Shown here in pieces: positions 51,957-61,727 of a stretch of DNA of 64,000 nucleotides (its first letter is position 1; every line of letters begins with the position of its first letter). The DNA comes from Clostridium sp. UBA699 (GTDB lineage Bacteria > Bacillota > Clostridia > Clostridiales > Clostridiaceae): positions 14,510 through 78,509 of the forward strand of contig DBML01000011.1 in assembly GCA_002298915.1 (NCBI GenBank). Reading direction: 5' to 3'. A model generated the notes under the pieces. The model saw only the letters and a program-made list of their open reading frames with translations, was not told the DNA's origin and did not search any database. The position numbers were made by a program, and so were the translations under genes.

Positions 51957-52813
51957 CCGATAACCTGTATTATTGTAACCGCTATCGGAAGCCCCTCCGG
52001 CACGGCAGCGATTGCCAGCACTATTGATATCCTTAGCATCTCGAGGATCGGGCGTCCGGACATAAGCCCCACAACCAGTATTGAAAGCGTCACTCCCGCC
52101 ACGATGTAGGTCAGTGTGCGGCTGAACCTCTTAAGCCTGATCTGGAGAGGGGTCTCCTCCCTTCCCGTTTCCTGCTGTGACGCAGCAATCTTGCCCAGCT
52201 CAGTACCTGCTCCGGTGCTTATCACCTTGAGGAACCCGCGCCCAGTGACGACCGTCGTGCCCATGAATGCCTGGATCTGCCCCCCGGCGGTGCCCTTGCT
52301 GACAGGCTCGCTCTCCCCAGTGAGTATCGCTTCGTCCACCGACAGCTTTGTGCTGCTGAGTATCTCTCCGTCGCCCGGTATCTTCTCCCCCGCATTGAGG
52401 ATGGCAAGGTCTCCCGGCACGAGCTCGCTTATGTCGATCTCCCTGCGGCTGCCTCCCCTCACTACTGTGGCTGTCATCTTCATCATGCCCTTAAGCGCCT
52501 TGTATGTCCTGTGGGCCTGGAACTCCTGAACGAACCCCAGCAAGACGTCTATCGCTACGACGACCATTATGATCGCAAAATCCCCGTACTCACCCATAAG
52601 GAGGGAGATTGCGGCTGCCGTAAGGATGATGTATATAAGCGGATTCTTGAACTGGTCCAGGAGTATCGACAGCGCCGAGCGCCCCTTTGCTGCAGGGAGG
52701 ACGTTAGGGCCGAAAAGATTTAGCTGAGCCGCAGCTTCCTCATCGGAAAGGCCCGAAGCCATGAATGTGCTTCTATCGTTATCAGCCACCTCGCTGCGCC
52801 TCCTTTCGGGCAC
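51953..52813 (-). CDS. P-type calcium-type ATPase, N-terminal part (TM1-4 and actuator domain)
   Basis: 286 residues. Begins with the cation ATPase N-terminal domain (GLSDEEAAAQLNLFGPN), TM1-2, the actuator domain with ILTGESEPV, TM3-4 and the ion-binding VPEGLPIAVTI in TM4. It then ends at TGA six residues later (QVIG-stop). Inserting one A in GGATGA would give GG-A-ATG-AGA and restore the full pump of about 825 residues. Lacks DKTGT, so inactive alone. Confidence 0.85.
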   Translation of the reverse strand: MPERRRSEVADNDRSTFMASGLSDEEAAAQLNLFGPNVLPAAKGRSALSILLDQFKNPLIYIILTAAAISLLMGEYGDFAIIMVVVAIDVLLGFVQEFQAHRTYKALKGMMKMTATVVRGGSRREIDISELVPGDLAILNAGEKIPGDGEILSSTKLSVDEAILTGESEPVSKGTAGGQIQAFMGTTVVTGRGFLKVISTGAGTELGKIAASQQETGREETPLQIRLKRFSRTLTYIVAGVTLSILVVGLMSGRPILEMLRISIVLAIAAVPEGLPIAVTIIQVIG

Positions 52814-52858
52814 CTTTTGCCCGAATATTCTAACAACATTTTACCATATGCGGTTACA

Positions 52859-52882
52859 TAAAAAAGAAGCCCTGAGGGCTTC
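52859..52882 (-). terminator. Terminator of the PAP2 gene
   Basis: A 7-bp stem (GAAGCCC / GGGCTTC) with a 3-nt loop followed by six Ts on the minus strand. Confidence 0.85.
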
Positions 52883-52892
52883 CGGTAAATAT

Positions 52893-53576
52893 CTATGGAC
52901 TGCTGGTTTCGGCAGCGCTTTCCAGCTCCTCTGAACTGTCCGCGAACAGCTTCGGCAGCTGGTAGATGAACAGGTAAATCAGGAAAGCGAGGATGGTGCC
53001 TCCCGCCACGTCTATTATCGAATGCTGCTTTATCAGCACAGTCGATGCGCAGATCGACATTGATACAGCGAAGGATAGCGACTTGAACAAACGCTTGTCC
53101 TTGAGCCTGCTGCAGTTTATCAGCGCCAGATGAACGCCAAGCGAATTGCAGACGTGTATGCTCGGGAAAACGTTGTTCGTTCCATCGTGGGAGTATATGA
53201 ACCTGACCAGGTTTGAGAAGATGTCCGTCCCCGGCACGCTCGGCCTAGGGAACTGCGCGTTTGGGTACAGGATGAAGACTATGTAGGAAACGCTCATCCC
53301 GAGCGCAAGGAACAGCTCCAGCCTGTAGAAGTCCTTCTTTGACACGAACCCCAGGTAGATGAACGCAAGGGCCATGTAGGCGAACCAGAAATAGTACGCT
53401 ATGACGAACTCCTTGACGAAAGGTATCAAGGAATCCAGCCTGGAGTACATTATGTGCTCAGGCACTATGGTCTCCTTGAGGTGGAGGAACCACAGGATCA
53501 GTATTATGAACACCATTATGAGGTATGCGAAGTGCTTGTATTTTTTGCAGTTGGCAGCTATCATGCTTTTATCCAT
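52893..53576 (-). CDS. PAP2-family membrane phosphatase
   Basis: 227 residues, about six membrane helices. The PAP2 motifs are PSIHV (catalytic His, the family PSxH motif) and KQHSIIDVAGG (C-terminal SRxxxxxHxxxD-like with His and Asp). The N-terminal KxxxxxxRP part is weak (PNAQFPRPSVPG). Likely dephosphorylates a lipid phosphate such as undecaprenyl pyrophosphate or phosphatidate; the substrate is not determined. Confidence 0.88.
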   Translation of the reverse strand: MDKSMIAANCKKYKHFAYLIMVFIILILWFLHLKETIVPEHIMYSRLDSLIPFVKEFVIAYYFWFAYMALAFIYLGFVSKKDFYRLELFLALGMSVSYIVFILYPNAQFPRPSVPGTDIFSNLVRFIYSHDGTNNVFPSIHVCNSLGVHLALINCSRLKDKRLFKSLSFAVSMSICASTVLIKQHSIIDVAGGTILAFLIYLFIYQLPKLFADSSEELESAAETSSP

Positions 53577-53641
53577 CCCATCTTGCTTTTTTGCTATCTT
53601 ATTCTACCATACACAGGTAAACAGGCGCAATCGCGAACGCG

Positions 53642-53670
53642 AAAAAATGATGCCCGGAATTCCCCGGGCA
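53642..53670 (-). terminator. Terminator of the YbaK-type gene
   Basis: A 7-bp stem (TGCCCGG / CCGGGCA) followed by TCATTTTTT on the minus strand, about 15 bp after the stop codon. Confidence 0.8.
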
Positions 53671-53682
53671 CCTTCTGTCCTA

Positions 53683-54150
53683 CTACCATCCCTTGCAGAC
53701 GTCGATCCATTCCCTGGCTCCCGAGTATTCGAAAAGCTCGTCGCAGGTCAGCTCGATTGCGCTGCTGCCGCTTCCGCAGGCCGGGAACACGGTCTCGAAA
53801 CGCTTCATGGATATGTCCAGGTAAACCGGAACACCTTCCTTTATGCCGAAAGGACACACTCCCCCAACAGGGTGGCCAACAAGCTCCAGGACCTCTTCCG
53901 GGCTGGGCATGGTCGCCTTCATGGAGAAGAACTGCTTGAACTTCGGGTTGTCTATCTTCGCATCTCCCGCCGTTACGATGAGGATGCAGCCGTCGCCCTT
54001 CTTGAAGGAAAGAGTCTTGGCTATCCTTGCAGGCTCCACGCCCACAGCCTGTGCTGCAAGCTCTACTGTGGCGCTTGACACGTCGAACTCCATGACCTTG
54101 CCATCGGCGCCGAATTTCTTTAGGTACTCTCTGACTGATTCAACTGACAT
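53683..54150 (-). CDS. YbaK/ProX-type aminoacyl-tRNA deacylase
   Basis: 155 residues of the YbaK/prolyl-tRNA editing domain superfamily. Conserved features are AQAVGVEPARIAKTLSFK (catalytic Lys in the loop), GGVCPFGI and LTCDELFEY. Hydrolyses mischarged tRNAs; the specific one (Cys-tRNAPro, Ala-tRNAPro or other) is not clear from sequence. Single-gene unit. Confidence 0.9.
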   Translation of the reverse strand: MSVESVREYLKKFGADGKVMEFDVSSATVELAAQAVGVEPARIAKTLSFKKGDGCILIVTAGDAKIDNPKFKQFFSMKATMPSPEEVLELVGHPVGGVCPFGIKEGVPVYLDISMKRFETVFPACGSGSSAIELTCDELFEYSGAREWIDVCKGW

Positions 54151-54202
54151 ATGCTACACTCCTTACAATTTTCACTCATACCCATTATATCATATCAAAG
54201 TG

Positions 54203-54228
54203 AAAAAGCAGACTTTTCAGCCTGCTTC
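54203..54228 (-). terminator. Terminator of the SixA-CHAD gene
   Basis: An 8-bp stem (AAGCAGGC / GTCTGCTT, one G-U pair) with a 6-nt loop followed by TTTTTC on the minus strand. Confidence 0.78.
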
Positions 54229-54238
54229 AATAATCATT

Positions 54239-55582
54239 TCAGCTAATCTCCTTCGGCAGCTCCCTGAGGAGCTCGCCAACCTCTCTTTTCTTCGTTTCGA
54301 TGACATCGTCGATCTCCTTGACCGCTTCAGCGCCTTCCTTTGCCGCCTTCAGCCTCTCAAGCAACGGGATGTCGAACTGCAGGTCGCATATCAGGCCCAG
54401 CCTGTCCTGCATGTCCTTGAGTCCGGGTATGAGCTTCCTGTCCTCCTGCTTAAGCATGGGCTCCAGGAGCGCCATGATGTACCTCAGCTTTTTGCCCTCT
54501 ATCCTCAGTTCATGGATCGCCTCTGCATCCTTGGAGTCAGCGCTCTTCAGGCCCTTGCTGAACCTGCCGAGCCAGCTTTTGACCCTATCCTCAGCGAAGG
54601 AGTCCATCGGCTTGTCTGCCTCCTCGGATTTCCTGAAGGGATCCTTTTCTATCCATTGGAGGATCTCGAAGAAAAGCTTTGAGGCGTCAGTTGAAGCAAG
54701 CTCCCTGTAAACCCTTTCCTTCTCCTTCTCCCTTTCCTGCTTCAGGATGCCGAGAAGGGCAGGATGGCCTTCCCCTAGTTTTCCTGCCATCACGTCAAGC
54801 TGCCGGAGGTAGGTGAACCTTCCAGCCAGAGCCCTTGCTCCTTCCTGTATCCTTTCATATCCCTTCTTGCCCAGCTCCGGCTTTACAAATGACATAATGG
54901 AGCGGAACTGCCTTACCTTAACCCTGTACCTGTGGACAGCTTCAACGTCGTCAGGGGACTTCATGAAGGCTGCATGGGCTGCGGCAATCTCCCTGAGGCA
55001 GAACATGAAAAGCCCGTTCATCTGTGGTCCAAGCGCACCGCTCCCGTCCATGTCAGGCTTTCCTTCATCCCCTGCCTCGAAAACAAGCTGAGGCATCGTC
55101 ATGCCCCCGGCGTAGTGCTCCGGCGTCAGCTGCCACTGGAGCTCTCCCTTCAAGGGCCTGTCTGATTCAAGCTTTATGCTTAGAGCCGCCCCTTTCCTGA
55201 AATCAGGAAGCATGCCGGTGATCTCCTCAGTCCAGCTGCTGAGGTGGGGCTCATGCCCCACCAGCACAAGCACCCTTGCCCCGCCAGCCTTTCCAACCGC
55301 CTTCGAAAGGCTCTCAAAGTTGCCTTCTGCCATGAAGTCATTGAATGTCACCTTCGCCCCTCCCATCTCCCTGGAGAGGATCGCCTCGGTCTGCATCGCG
55401 CGCTCGAGGCTGCTGGACCATACCTGCACCTTTTCCCTCCCGGCGATGTATGGGCCGAGGACAGAAAACATCGCCTTAAGCTCGCGCTCGCCCTTGCTAG
55501 TCAGCTTCCTTTCGGCGTCAGAAATGTCTGCGCTCCCCGCCTCGGCTTTGCCGTGCCTTATGAGTATCAGTTCCTGAACCAT
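54239..55582 (-). CDS. SixA-type histidine phosphatase fused to a CHAD domain
   Basis: 447 residues. The first about 160 are a histidine phosphatase of the SixA type (LILIRHGKAEAG with catalytic RHG at residues 9-11, VLVLVGHEPHLS with the second His). Residues about 195-447 form a CHAD domain with conserved basic residues (VHRYRVKVRQFRSIMSF, IHELRIEGKKLRYIM). CHAD domains bind inorganic polyphosphate, so the fused phosphatase may act on phosphorylated partners at polyphosphate granules (inference). 16 bp downstream of the Lon-family gene. Confidence 0.9.
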   Translation of the reverse strand: MVQELILIRHGKAEAGSADISDAERKLTSKGERELKAMFSVLGPYIAGREKVQVWSSSLERAMQTEAILSREMGGAKVTFNDFMAEGNFESLSKAVGKAGGARVLVLVGHEPHLSSWTEEITGMLPDFRKGAALSIKLESDRPLKGELQWQLTPEHYAGGMTMPQLVFEAGDEGKPDMDGSGALGPQMNGLFMFCLREIAAAHAAFMKSPDDVEAVHRYRVKVRQFRSIMSFVKPELGKKGYERIQEGARALAGRFTYLRQLDVMAGKLGEGHPALLGILKQEREKEKERVYRELASTDASKLFFEILQWIEKDPFRKSEEADKPMDSFAEDRVKSWLGRFSKGLKSADSKDAEAIHELRIEGKKLRYIMALLEPMLKQEDRKLIPGLKDMQDRLGLICDLQFDIPLLERLKAAKEGAEAVKEIDDVIETKKREVGELLRELPKEIS

Positions 55583-55598
55583 GCTCTCACTTCCTTAA

Positions 55599-58040
55599 CT
55601 ATTTTTCTGCCCCGTTTCCGTTTTTGCCCTGTTCGGCAGGGGCCATGAAGGCCTTTAGCCCTTTGTTGAACTCTGCAAGCTTTTCCTCGACCCTTGCGAA
55701 AACCGTGCCCTCAGGGTACTTTCCATCCTTGTCAGGCTTTCCTGCCGGGATTCCGCTCAGCAGCTCGATGCCTTCCTCTATGGTCTTCACCGAGTAGATG
55801 CTGAACTTGTTTTCCCTGACAGCGTCGAGGATCTCCTTCTTTAGCATCAGGTTGTCCACGTTCTGGACAGGTATCATGACCCCCTGCTTGCCGTTGAGCC
55901 CCTTGGCCTTGCAAACATCATAGAAGCCCTCGATTTTCTGGGTTACCCCTCCGATAGGCTGGATTACTCCAAGCTGGTCCACGGAGCCAGTCACAGCTAT
56001 GCTCTGAGTGAGCGGCAGGTCCGCAAGGCTGGAGAGTATGGAATAAAGCTCCGTGCTTGAGGCGCTGTCCCCCTCTACCCCTCCGTAGTTCTGCTCGAAG
56101 GTTATCTGGGCTGTAACGCCGAGCGGCTTGTCCTGTCCGAACTTTCCGCCCAGGTAGCCGGCGAGGGTCAGGACTCCCTTGGAGTGGATGTTCCCGCTCA
56201 TCTCCGTCTCCCTCTCCACGTTTATGACTCCCTTGTTTCCCGCGTAGGTCCTTGCAGTTATCCTCGAAGGAAGACCGAACGCGTAGCCTGCCGATCCTAC
56301 TACCGAAAGGCCGTTTATCTGGCCTATCTCCTCGCCGTCAGTGCGTATCATTATGTTGTTGCGGAGGATCTCCTCCTGGATCCTCTTCTCCACCCTGTTG
56401 GACCTGTATATCTGGTTTTCAATTGCCTCGTCTACATGCTTGGCCTCGACGAACTCAGAGCCGTCCATGTCGGCAAGGGCAGCTGACTCGTTTACTATCT
56501 CCGAAATCTCGTTGAAGAGTGTAGATAGCTTGTTCTGGTCTCCGGAGAGCACCGAGCCGTACTCTATCATCTTGCCCAGCGCTGAAGCATCGAAGTGCTT
56601 CTTGCCTCCCTCCTCGCAGACGGTGGCTATGAAGGAAACGTACTTGCATATGTTGGCCTGGTTTCTCGGCATCTCGATGTCGAAGTCGACCTTCACCTTG
56701 AAAAGCTTCTTGAAGTCCTCGTCTAGCGTGAACAGGAGCTCGTACAGCATAGGATTGCCCAAGAGTATTATCTTCACGTTCAGAGGGACGGGCTCCGGCT
56801 TCAGTGTAACAGTCGGCACCAGCCTGTACTGCTCGCCTATGTTTTCAACAACCGCCTGCTTATATTTGAGCGCCTTTTTCAAAGCCTCCCAGCTGTAAGG
56901 ATCCATCAGCACGTCCTTTGCCTGCAGTATGAGGTAGCCTCCATTCGCCTTCTGGAGAGCTCCTGGCTTTATCATCGTGAAATCGGTACTGACCGCCAGC
57001 ATTGAGCTCTTGTATTCGATCTTTCCGAATGTGTTGTAGTAATATGGGTTCGACTCGAAAACCACCGGCGAGCCTTCGCTCTTTTCGTTGTCCACGAAGA
57101 GGTTGACCCTGTATTTCGTGAACTGGTCTATCTCCTCCTGGTACATCATGAAAGGGTTGGAAGGCGGCTGCCCGTCCGTGCCCCTGAACAGGAGGTGGTT
57201 ATCACCGATATCCTTTGAAACCGTGTCCAGGTATTCTATGACCTTGGGGAACTCGGCGTACTTCTCCTTCAGCTTGCCTATGTGCAGCTCAATGGCATAG
57301 GATGCCACCTGCTTCTCAAGGTTCTCTATCTGGTCCCTTGCCTGCTTCTCGACTTGCTGGACCTCGTGGATCGTGTCGTCCAGCAGCTTTCGGAGCTTCC
57401 TTCCCTTCTCGTCTATATCCTTACGGCTCTGCTCGGAAAGGGCTGCATACTCCTCCTGCGGCATAGGCGTCCCGTCAGGCTTGAGAGGTATGAACACCAC
57501 CCTCGGCGGTATCCTCTTCATGGCAAAGCCTGCCTCCAGCGCCATCTTCTCAACGGCCTGGAACATCTTCTCCACCTTCTCCTGGACGCTCTGCTCTATG
57601 GAGCTTTCCTTCTGCTCGTAATCGCTCCCCTCGAAAGCCGCAGGTATGGCTATGAGCAGATCATCTATGAGCTCGTCCATGTCGCTCTGGAAAACCCTTC
57701 CCTGCCCGGCAGGAAAGGAAACCGCCAGCGGCAGGTCGTTGTTGCTGAAGTTGTTGATGTAGCACCAGTCCTCCGGTTTAGGACCTTCCTTCGCGATCTT
57801 GTTCACTATGGCCTGGGTGTACGTGCTCTTGCCAGTACCCTGCGGGCCTACCACAAAAATGTTATATCCTGGATCGCGCATAGCAAGCCCGAACTTCATG
57901 GCCTTGTCCGCCCTTTCCTGACCGATCACTCCGTCGTAGGGCTCCACTTCCTTGGACGTTTCGCAGAACTTAAGCTCTTCGTTGAAATCGCAAATCCTCC
58001 TGAGTTTTTCAATTGGCACCTTAAAGTTTTCAGCACTCAT
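55599..58040 (-). CDS. Lon-family ATP-dependent protease (AAA_32/Lon-C type)
   Basis: 813 residues. An N-terminal AAA module has Walker A VGPQGTGKST, with a long helical insert (about 170-260, coiled coil). A LonB-like AAA lid and then the Lon proteolytic domain follow: catalytic Ser in GDSASSTE and Lys in VTQKIEGF. Unlike classical LonA it lacks the N-terminal substrate domain. ATP-dependent cytosolic proteolysis is expected; substrates unknown. Divergent from the ABC exporter genes, with its own start 160 bp away. Confidence 0.93.
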   Translation of the reverse strand: MSAENFKVPIEKLRRICDFNEELKFCETSKEVEPYDGVIGQERADKAMKFGLAMRDPGYNIFVVGPQGTGKSTYTQAIVNKIAKEGPKPEDWCYINNFSNNDLPLAVSFPAGQGRVFQSDMDELIDDLLIAIPAAFEGSDYEQKESSIEQSVQEKVEKMFQAVEKMALEAGFAMKRIPPRVVFIPLKPDGTPMPQEEYAALSEQSRKDIDEKGRKLRKLLDDTIHEVQQVEKQARDQIENLEKQVASYAIELHIGKLKEKYAEFPKVIEYLDTVSKDIGDNHLLFRGTDGQPPSNPFMMYQEEIDQFTKYRVNLFVDNEKSEGSPVVFESNPYYYNTFGKIEYKSSMLAVSTDFTMIKPGALQKANGGYLILQAKDVLMDPYSWEALKKALKYKQAVVENIGEQYRLVPTVTLKPEPVPLNVKIILLGNPMLYELLFTLDEDFKKLFKVKVDFDIEMPRNQANICKYVSFIATVCEEGGKKHFDASALGKMIEYGSVLSGDQNKLSTLFNEISEIVNESAALADMDGSEFVEAKHVDEAIENQIYRSNRVEKRIQEEILRNNIMIRTDGEEIGQINGLSVVGSAGYAFGLPSRITARTYAGNKGVINVERETEMSGNIHSKGVLTLAGYLGGKFGQDKPLGVTAQITFEQNYGGVEGDSASSTELYSILSSLADLPLTQSIAVTGSVDQLGVIQPIGGVTQKIEGFYDVCKAKGLNGKQGVMIPVQNVDNLMLKKEILDAVRENKFSIYSVKTIEEGIELLSGIPAGKPDKDGKYPEGTVFARVEEKLAEFNKGLKAFMAPAEQGKNGNGAEK

Positions 58041-58202
58041 GATTCAAGCCTCCTTTTTTCCATCAAATGAGTCCTCATACTATAATGATAGAACATATTA
58101 TCAGATTTGTAAAAATATTTGTGCAATTTGAAGAGATTTTTTCATTTTCTTGTTATATACTGTTGGTAACAGAGCAGCACAAGCGGAAAGGAGGCGGTTT
58201 TT

Positions 58203-59927
58203 ATGTGGCTGTACGGCAAATACGTGATGAGGTACTGGAAGCTTTTTGCGGCCTCCATCGTCCTGCTCACGTTCGAATCCTTCTGCGACCTGCTGCTGCC
58301 AACCATAATCGCGAACATCATAGACACCGGAATCGGCGGCAACGACCTCGGCTACATTATAAGGATGGGCTCCGTCATGCTCGCTATAACCGCAGCGGAG
58401 GCCGCGGCGGCCTCCACAAGGAACGTCCTTTCGAGCAATGCTGCCCTCAAGCTGGGTACGGCCCTCAGGCTCGACCTTTACAGGAAGGTGCAGCACCTCT
58501 CCTTCGAAAACCTTGACCGCTTCGACAACGCCTCCCTGGTTAACAGGCTTACCAACGATGTAACACAGGTTCAGAACCTGACCATAGGGCTTACAAGGAT
58601 CTTTGTCAAAGCCCCTCTCCTCTTCCTGGGAAGCATCATAATGGCCATGAGGCTCAACCTCCGCCTGTCCTCGATCCTTTTCGCGGTGGTTCCCGTGGTT
58701 GTGCTATTCATATACATCAACCTGCGCATAGGCTACCCTCTCTACCTCAAGGTTCAGCAGGCCCTGGACGGACTCAACGCTGTCATGAGGGAATACCTCA
58801 CCGGCGTTAGGGTAGTGAAAGCCTTCAACAACTACGCTTTCGAGATATCGAGGTTCGAAAAGGCAAACGCGGAGCAGGCCAGGATTTCCATGACCTCTAT
58901 GAGGAGGATGGCCTTCTTCATACCCAGCGTTTTCCTGACCGTCAACATGGGAGTCGTGGCCGTGCTCTGGTTCGGCGGAGTACAGGTGAGCAAGGGGACC
59001 CTTCAGGTTGGGGAGATAGTCGCATTCATCAACTATATGACCCTGATCCTGTTCTCGCTGATAATGATATCCTTCATTTTCTCGACCTTCGTCAGGGCCA
59101 AGGCATCAGCTGAAAGGATTGCAGAAGTGTTCGCTGAAACGGATGCCATGGAATACGCCCACAACCCGGCGCCTGCGGATGTCAGGGGCATGATCGAATT
59201 CGACAGCGTAAGCTTTTCCTACTCAGGCTACTGCGGCGAGCCTGTGCTCAAAAACATATCCTTCAGCTGCATGCCGGGTGAAACGGTGGCCATTATCGGT
59301 TCGACCGGTTCCGGGAAGAGCACCCTGATCAACCTGATCCCCAGGTTCTACGATGCGTGCGCGGGCTCTGTAAGGGTGGACGGCATGGATGTCCGCGACA
59401 TGGAGATAAGCGAGCTTCGGGGCAAGATAGCCTTCGTGCCGCAGAAGACGATACTTTTCACTGGGACGATAATTGAGAACCTTCGATGGGGCAAGCAGGC
59501 TGCGACCATGGACGAGGTCGTTGCCGCCGCATCGGCAGCCCAGGCCCACAGCTTCGTAGCCTCCTTCCCGGAGGGGTATGAGACGAGGCTAGGACAGGGC
59601 GGCGTAAACCTTTCGGGAGGCCAGAAGCAGAGGCTTGCAATTGCAAGGGCTCTTATTAAGTCACCGGAGATCCTGATCCTGGACGACTGCACCAGCTCCG
59701 TCGACGTCGCAACGGAGGCGGAGATCAGGAAATCGCTGAAGCAGTATTTCGGGAAGCTCACAAGCATAATCGTGGCGCAGAGGATAACCTCGGTCATGGA
59801 TGCCGACAGGATAATCGTGCTGGACAAGGGTGAAATCGCCTGCATCGGAACCCACAGCGAGCTTATGCATGGCTGCCAGGTGTACCAGGACATATTCCAC
59901 TCCCAGATAGGAAAGGAGGAGATCTAG
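58203..59927 (+). CDS. ABC exporter half, with degenerate catalytic site
   Basis: 574 residues: six-helix membrane domain then ATPase. Walker A is GSTGSGKST and the signature LSGGQKQRLAIARAL. Walker B is LILDDCTSSVD, with Asp replacing the catalytic Glu. Such an impaired site is normal in one half of heterodimeric exporters. AAAGGAGG is 8 nt before the ATG. The partner follows immediately (stop and next start are contiguous). Confidence 0.94.
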   Translation: MWLYGKYVMRYWKLFAASIVLLTFESFCDLLLPTIIANIIDTGIGGNDLGYIIRMGSVMLAITAAEAAAASTRNVLSSNAALKLGTALRLDLYRKVQHLSFENLDRFDNASLVNRLTNDVTQVQNLTIGLTRIFVKAPLLFLGSIIMAMRLNLRLSSILFAVVPVVVLFIYINLRIGYPLYLKVQQALDGLNAVMREYLTGVRVVKAFNNYAFEISRFEKANAEQARISMTSMRRMAFFIPSVFLTVNMGVVAVLWFGGVQVSKGTLQVGEIVAFINYMTLILFSLIMISFIFSTFVRAKASAERIAEVFAETDAMEYAHNPAPADVRGMIEFDSVSFSYSGYCGEPVLKNISFSCMPGETVAIIGSTGSGKSTLINLIPRFYDACAGSVRVDGMDVRDMEISELRGKIAFVPQKTILFTGTIIENLRWGKQAATMDEVVAAASAAQAHSFVASFPEGYETRLGQGGVNLSGGQKQRLAIARALIKSPEILILDDCTSSVDVATEAEIRKSLKQYFGKLTSIIVAQRITSVMDADRIIVLDKGEIACIGTHSELMHGCQVYQDIFHSQIGKEEI

Positions 59928-61727
59928 ATGGAGGGCAGAAGATTCGGAGGGCCTCCAAGAGGTCTCATACTTGAGGCTAAGCCTCACAATCTTGCCGGTA
60001 CGGTCAAAAGGCTCTGGAAATATTTCGGAAGCGAAAGGAAGATCCTGATTCTGCTATTCTTCCTCTCCATTTTCGACACGGCAATAGGCCTCGGCATTCC
60101 CTATGCACTGGGCAGGGCGGTGGACGCCATCTCCCTGTCAAGCAAACTGGTCAACTTCGGCCTTCTGGGCATTATAGCTTTCATAATGCTCGCTGCACTC
60201 GCAACGGATGCGATTATCAGCTTCCTGCAGAGCTGGCTTGTAGCAGGGGTCTCGCAGCGCATAATAAAAAGCTTCAGGAGCTCACTTTTTGCGAAGCTCC
60301 AGAAGCTTCCCATAGCATTCTTCGACGCCAGCACCCACGGCGACCTCATGAGCAGACTAACGAACGACATTGACAACGTCAGCACCACCATATCCCAGTC
60401 TACGGTCCAGCTCATAAGCGGCTTCCTGATGGTGCTTGGCTCCCTCACCCTGATGCTGGCACTGAGCATCCCCCTGACTCTGGCAGCAATAATAACCCTG
60501 CCTCTGTCCTTCTTCATGACGAAGCTTATCGCGGGCAAGACAGCACCTTACTACAAGGATCAGCAGAAGGAGCTTGGCTTGCTGGACGGCCATCTGGAGG
60601 AAACCATATCCGGGCTGAGGGTTATCAAGGCCTTCAGCCACGAGGAGGAGGTCATAAATCAGTTCGATGCCCTGAACAAAAAGCTCCTGGAGGTGGGCCT
60701 CAAGGCCCAGATCTGGTCGGGCTTCCTGTTCCCTATAATGAACATACTGAACAACCTCACGCTGGGGATCGTCGCCCTCACAGGTGGCGTGCTTGCCCTG
60801 AAAGGCATGATCACCGTAGGCGTAATCACGAGCTTCGTAGGCTACTCAAGGCAGTTCTCAAGACCCCTCGCCGATTTCGCCAACGTGTTCAACACCCTGC
60901 AGTCTGCTGCTGCGGGCGCCGAAAGGGTCTTCGACATCCTGGACGAGAGCGAGGAGGAAAAGGACGTATCCGCCGCAAGGGAGCTTTCCTCCCCGAGAGG
61001 CGATGTGGTTTTCGACAACGTAAGCTTCTACTACAGGGAGGATGTGCCGATCATCAAGAACATATCCTTCGAGGTGAAAAGCGGCAGCAGCATAGCCCTC
61101 GTAGGGCCTACCGGCGCGGGGAAGACAACGATAGTCAACCTGCTGGCGAGGTTCTACGACGTGACGACCGGCAGGATACTCATCGACGGCACTGACATAA
61201 GGGACTACACCCGCGACAGCCTGAGGAGATGCTTCGGCATAGTCCTCCAGGAGACGTACCTCTTCTCCGGTACGATAAAGGAGAACATAAAATATGGCAA
61301 CCCCGCTGCGACCGACGAAGAGGTCATAAACGCAGCGCAGATTGCCAATGCGCACAGCTTCATAAGCAGGATGCCGAACGGCTACGACACAGTCCTTGCA
61401 GAAAGCGGCAGCAACCTCAGCCAGGGGCAGAAGCAGCTGCTGGCCATAGCGCGTGCCATCCTCGTGAACCCGTCCATCCTGATCCTCGACGAGGCCACAA
61501 GCAGCGTCGACACCAGGACGGAGTTCAACATCCAGAAAGCCATGCTCAACATAAGGGCTGGGAGGACAAGCTTCATCATAGCCCACAGGCTCAGCACCAT
61601 AAGGGATGCCGACACAATCATCGTCATAGACAACGGCGAGATCGTTGAGCGGGGAAACCATGAGAGCCTCCTCGAGCAGCAGGGGGTCTACTACAAACTG
61701 TATTTCAGCCAGCTTATGAAGACCTAG
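59928..61727 (+). CDS. ABC exporter half, with canonical catalytic site
   Basis: 599 residues: membrane domain then ATPase with Walker A GPTGAGKTT, signature LSQGQKQLLAIARAI and Walker B LILDEATSSVD carrying the catalytic Glu. Together with the upstream gene it forms a TM287/288- or YheIH-like heterodimeric drug or lipid exporter. The start immediately follows the upstream stop, with GGAAAGGAGG just ahead. Its stop overlaps the end of the convergent B3/4 gene by a few bases. Confidence 0.94.
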   Translation: MEGRRFGGPPRGLILEAKPHNLAGTVKRLWKYFGSERKILILLFFLSIFDTAIGLGIPYALGRAVDAISLSSKLVNFGLLGIIAFIMLAALATDAIISFLQSWLVAGVSQRIIKSFRSSLFAKLQKLPIAFFDASTHGDLMSRLTNDIDNVSTTISQSTVQLISGFLMVLGSLTLMLALSIPLTLAAIITLPLSFFMTKLIAGKTAPYYKDQQKELGLLDGHLEETISGLRVIKAFSHEEEVINQFDALNKKLLEVGLKAQIWSGFLFPIMNILNNLTLGIVALTGGVLALKGMITVGVITSFVGYSRQFSRPLADFANVFNTLQSAAAGAERVFDILDESEEEKDVSAARELSSPRGDVVFDNVSFYYREDVPIIKNISFEVKSGSSIALVGPTGAGKTTIVNLLARFYDVTTGRILIDGTDIRDYTRDSLRRCFGIVLQETYLFSGTIKENIKYGNPAATDEEVINAAQIANAHSFISRMPNGYDTVLAESGSNLSQGQKQLLAIARAILVNPSILILDEATSSVDTRTEFNIQKAMLNIRAGRTSFIIAHRLSTIRDADTIIVIDNGEIVERGNHESLLEQQGVYYKLYFSQLMKT

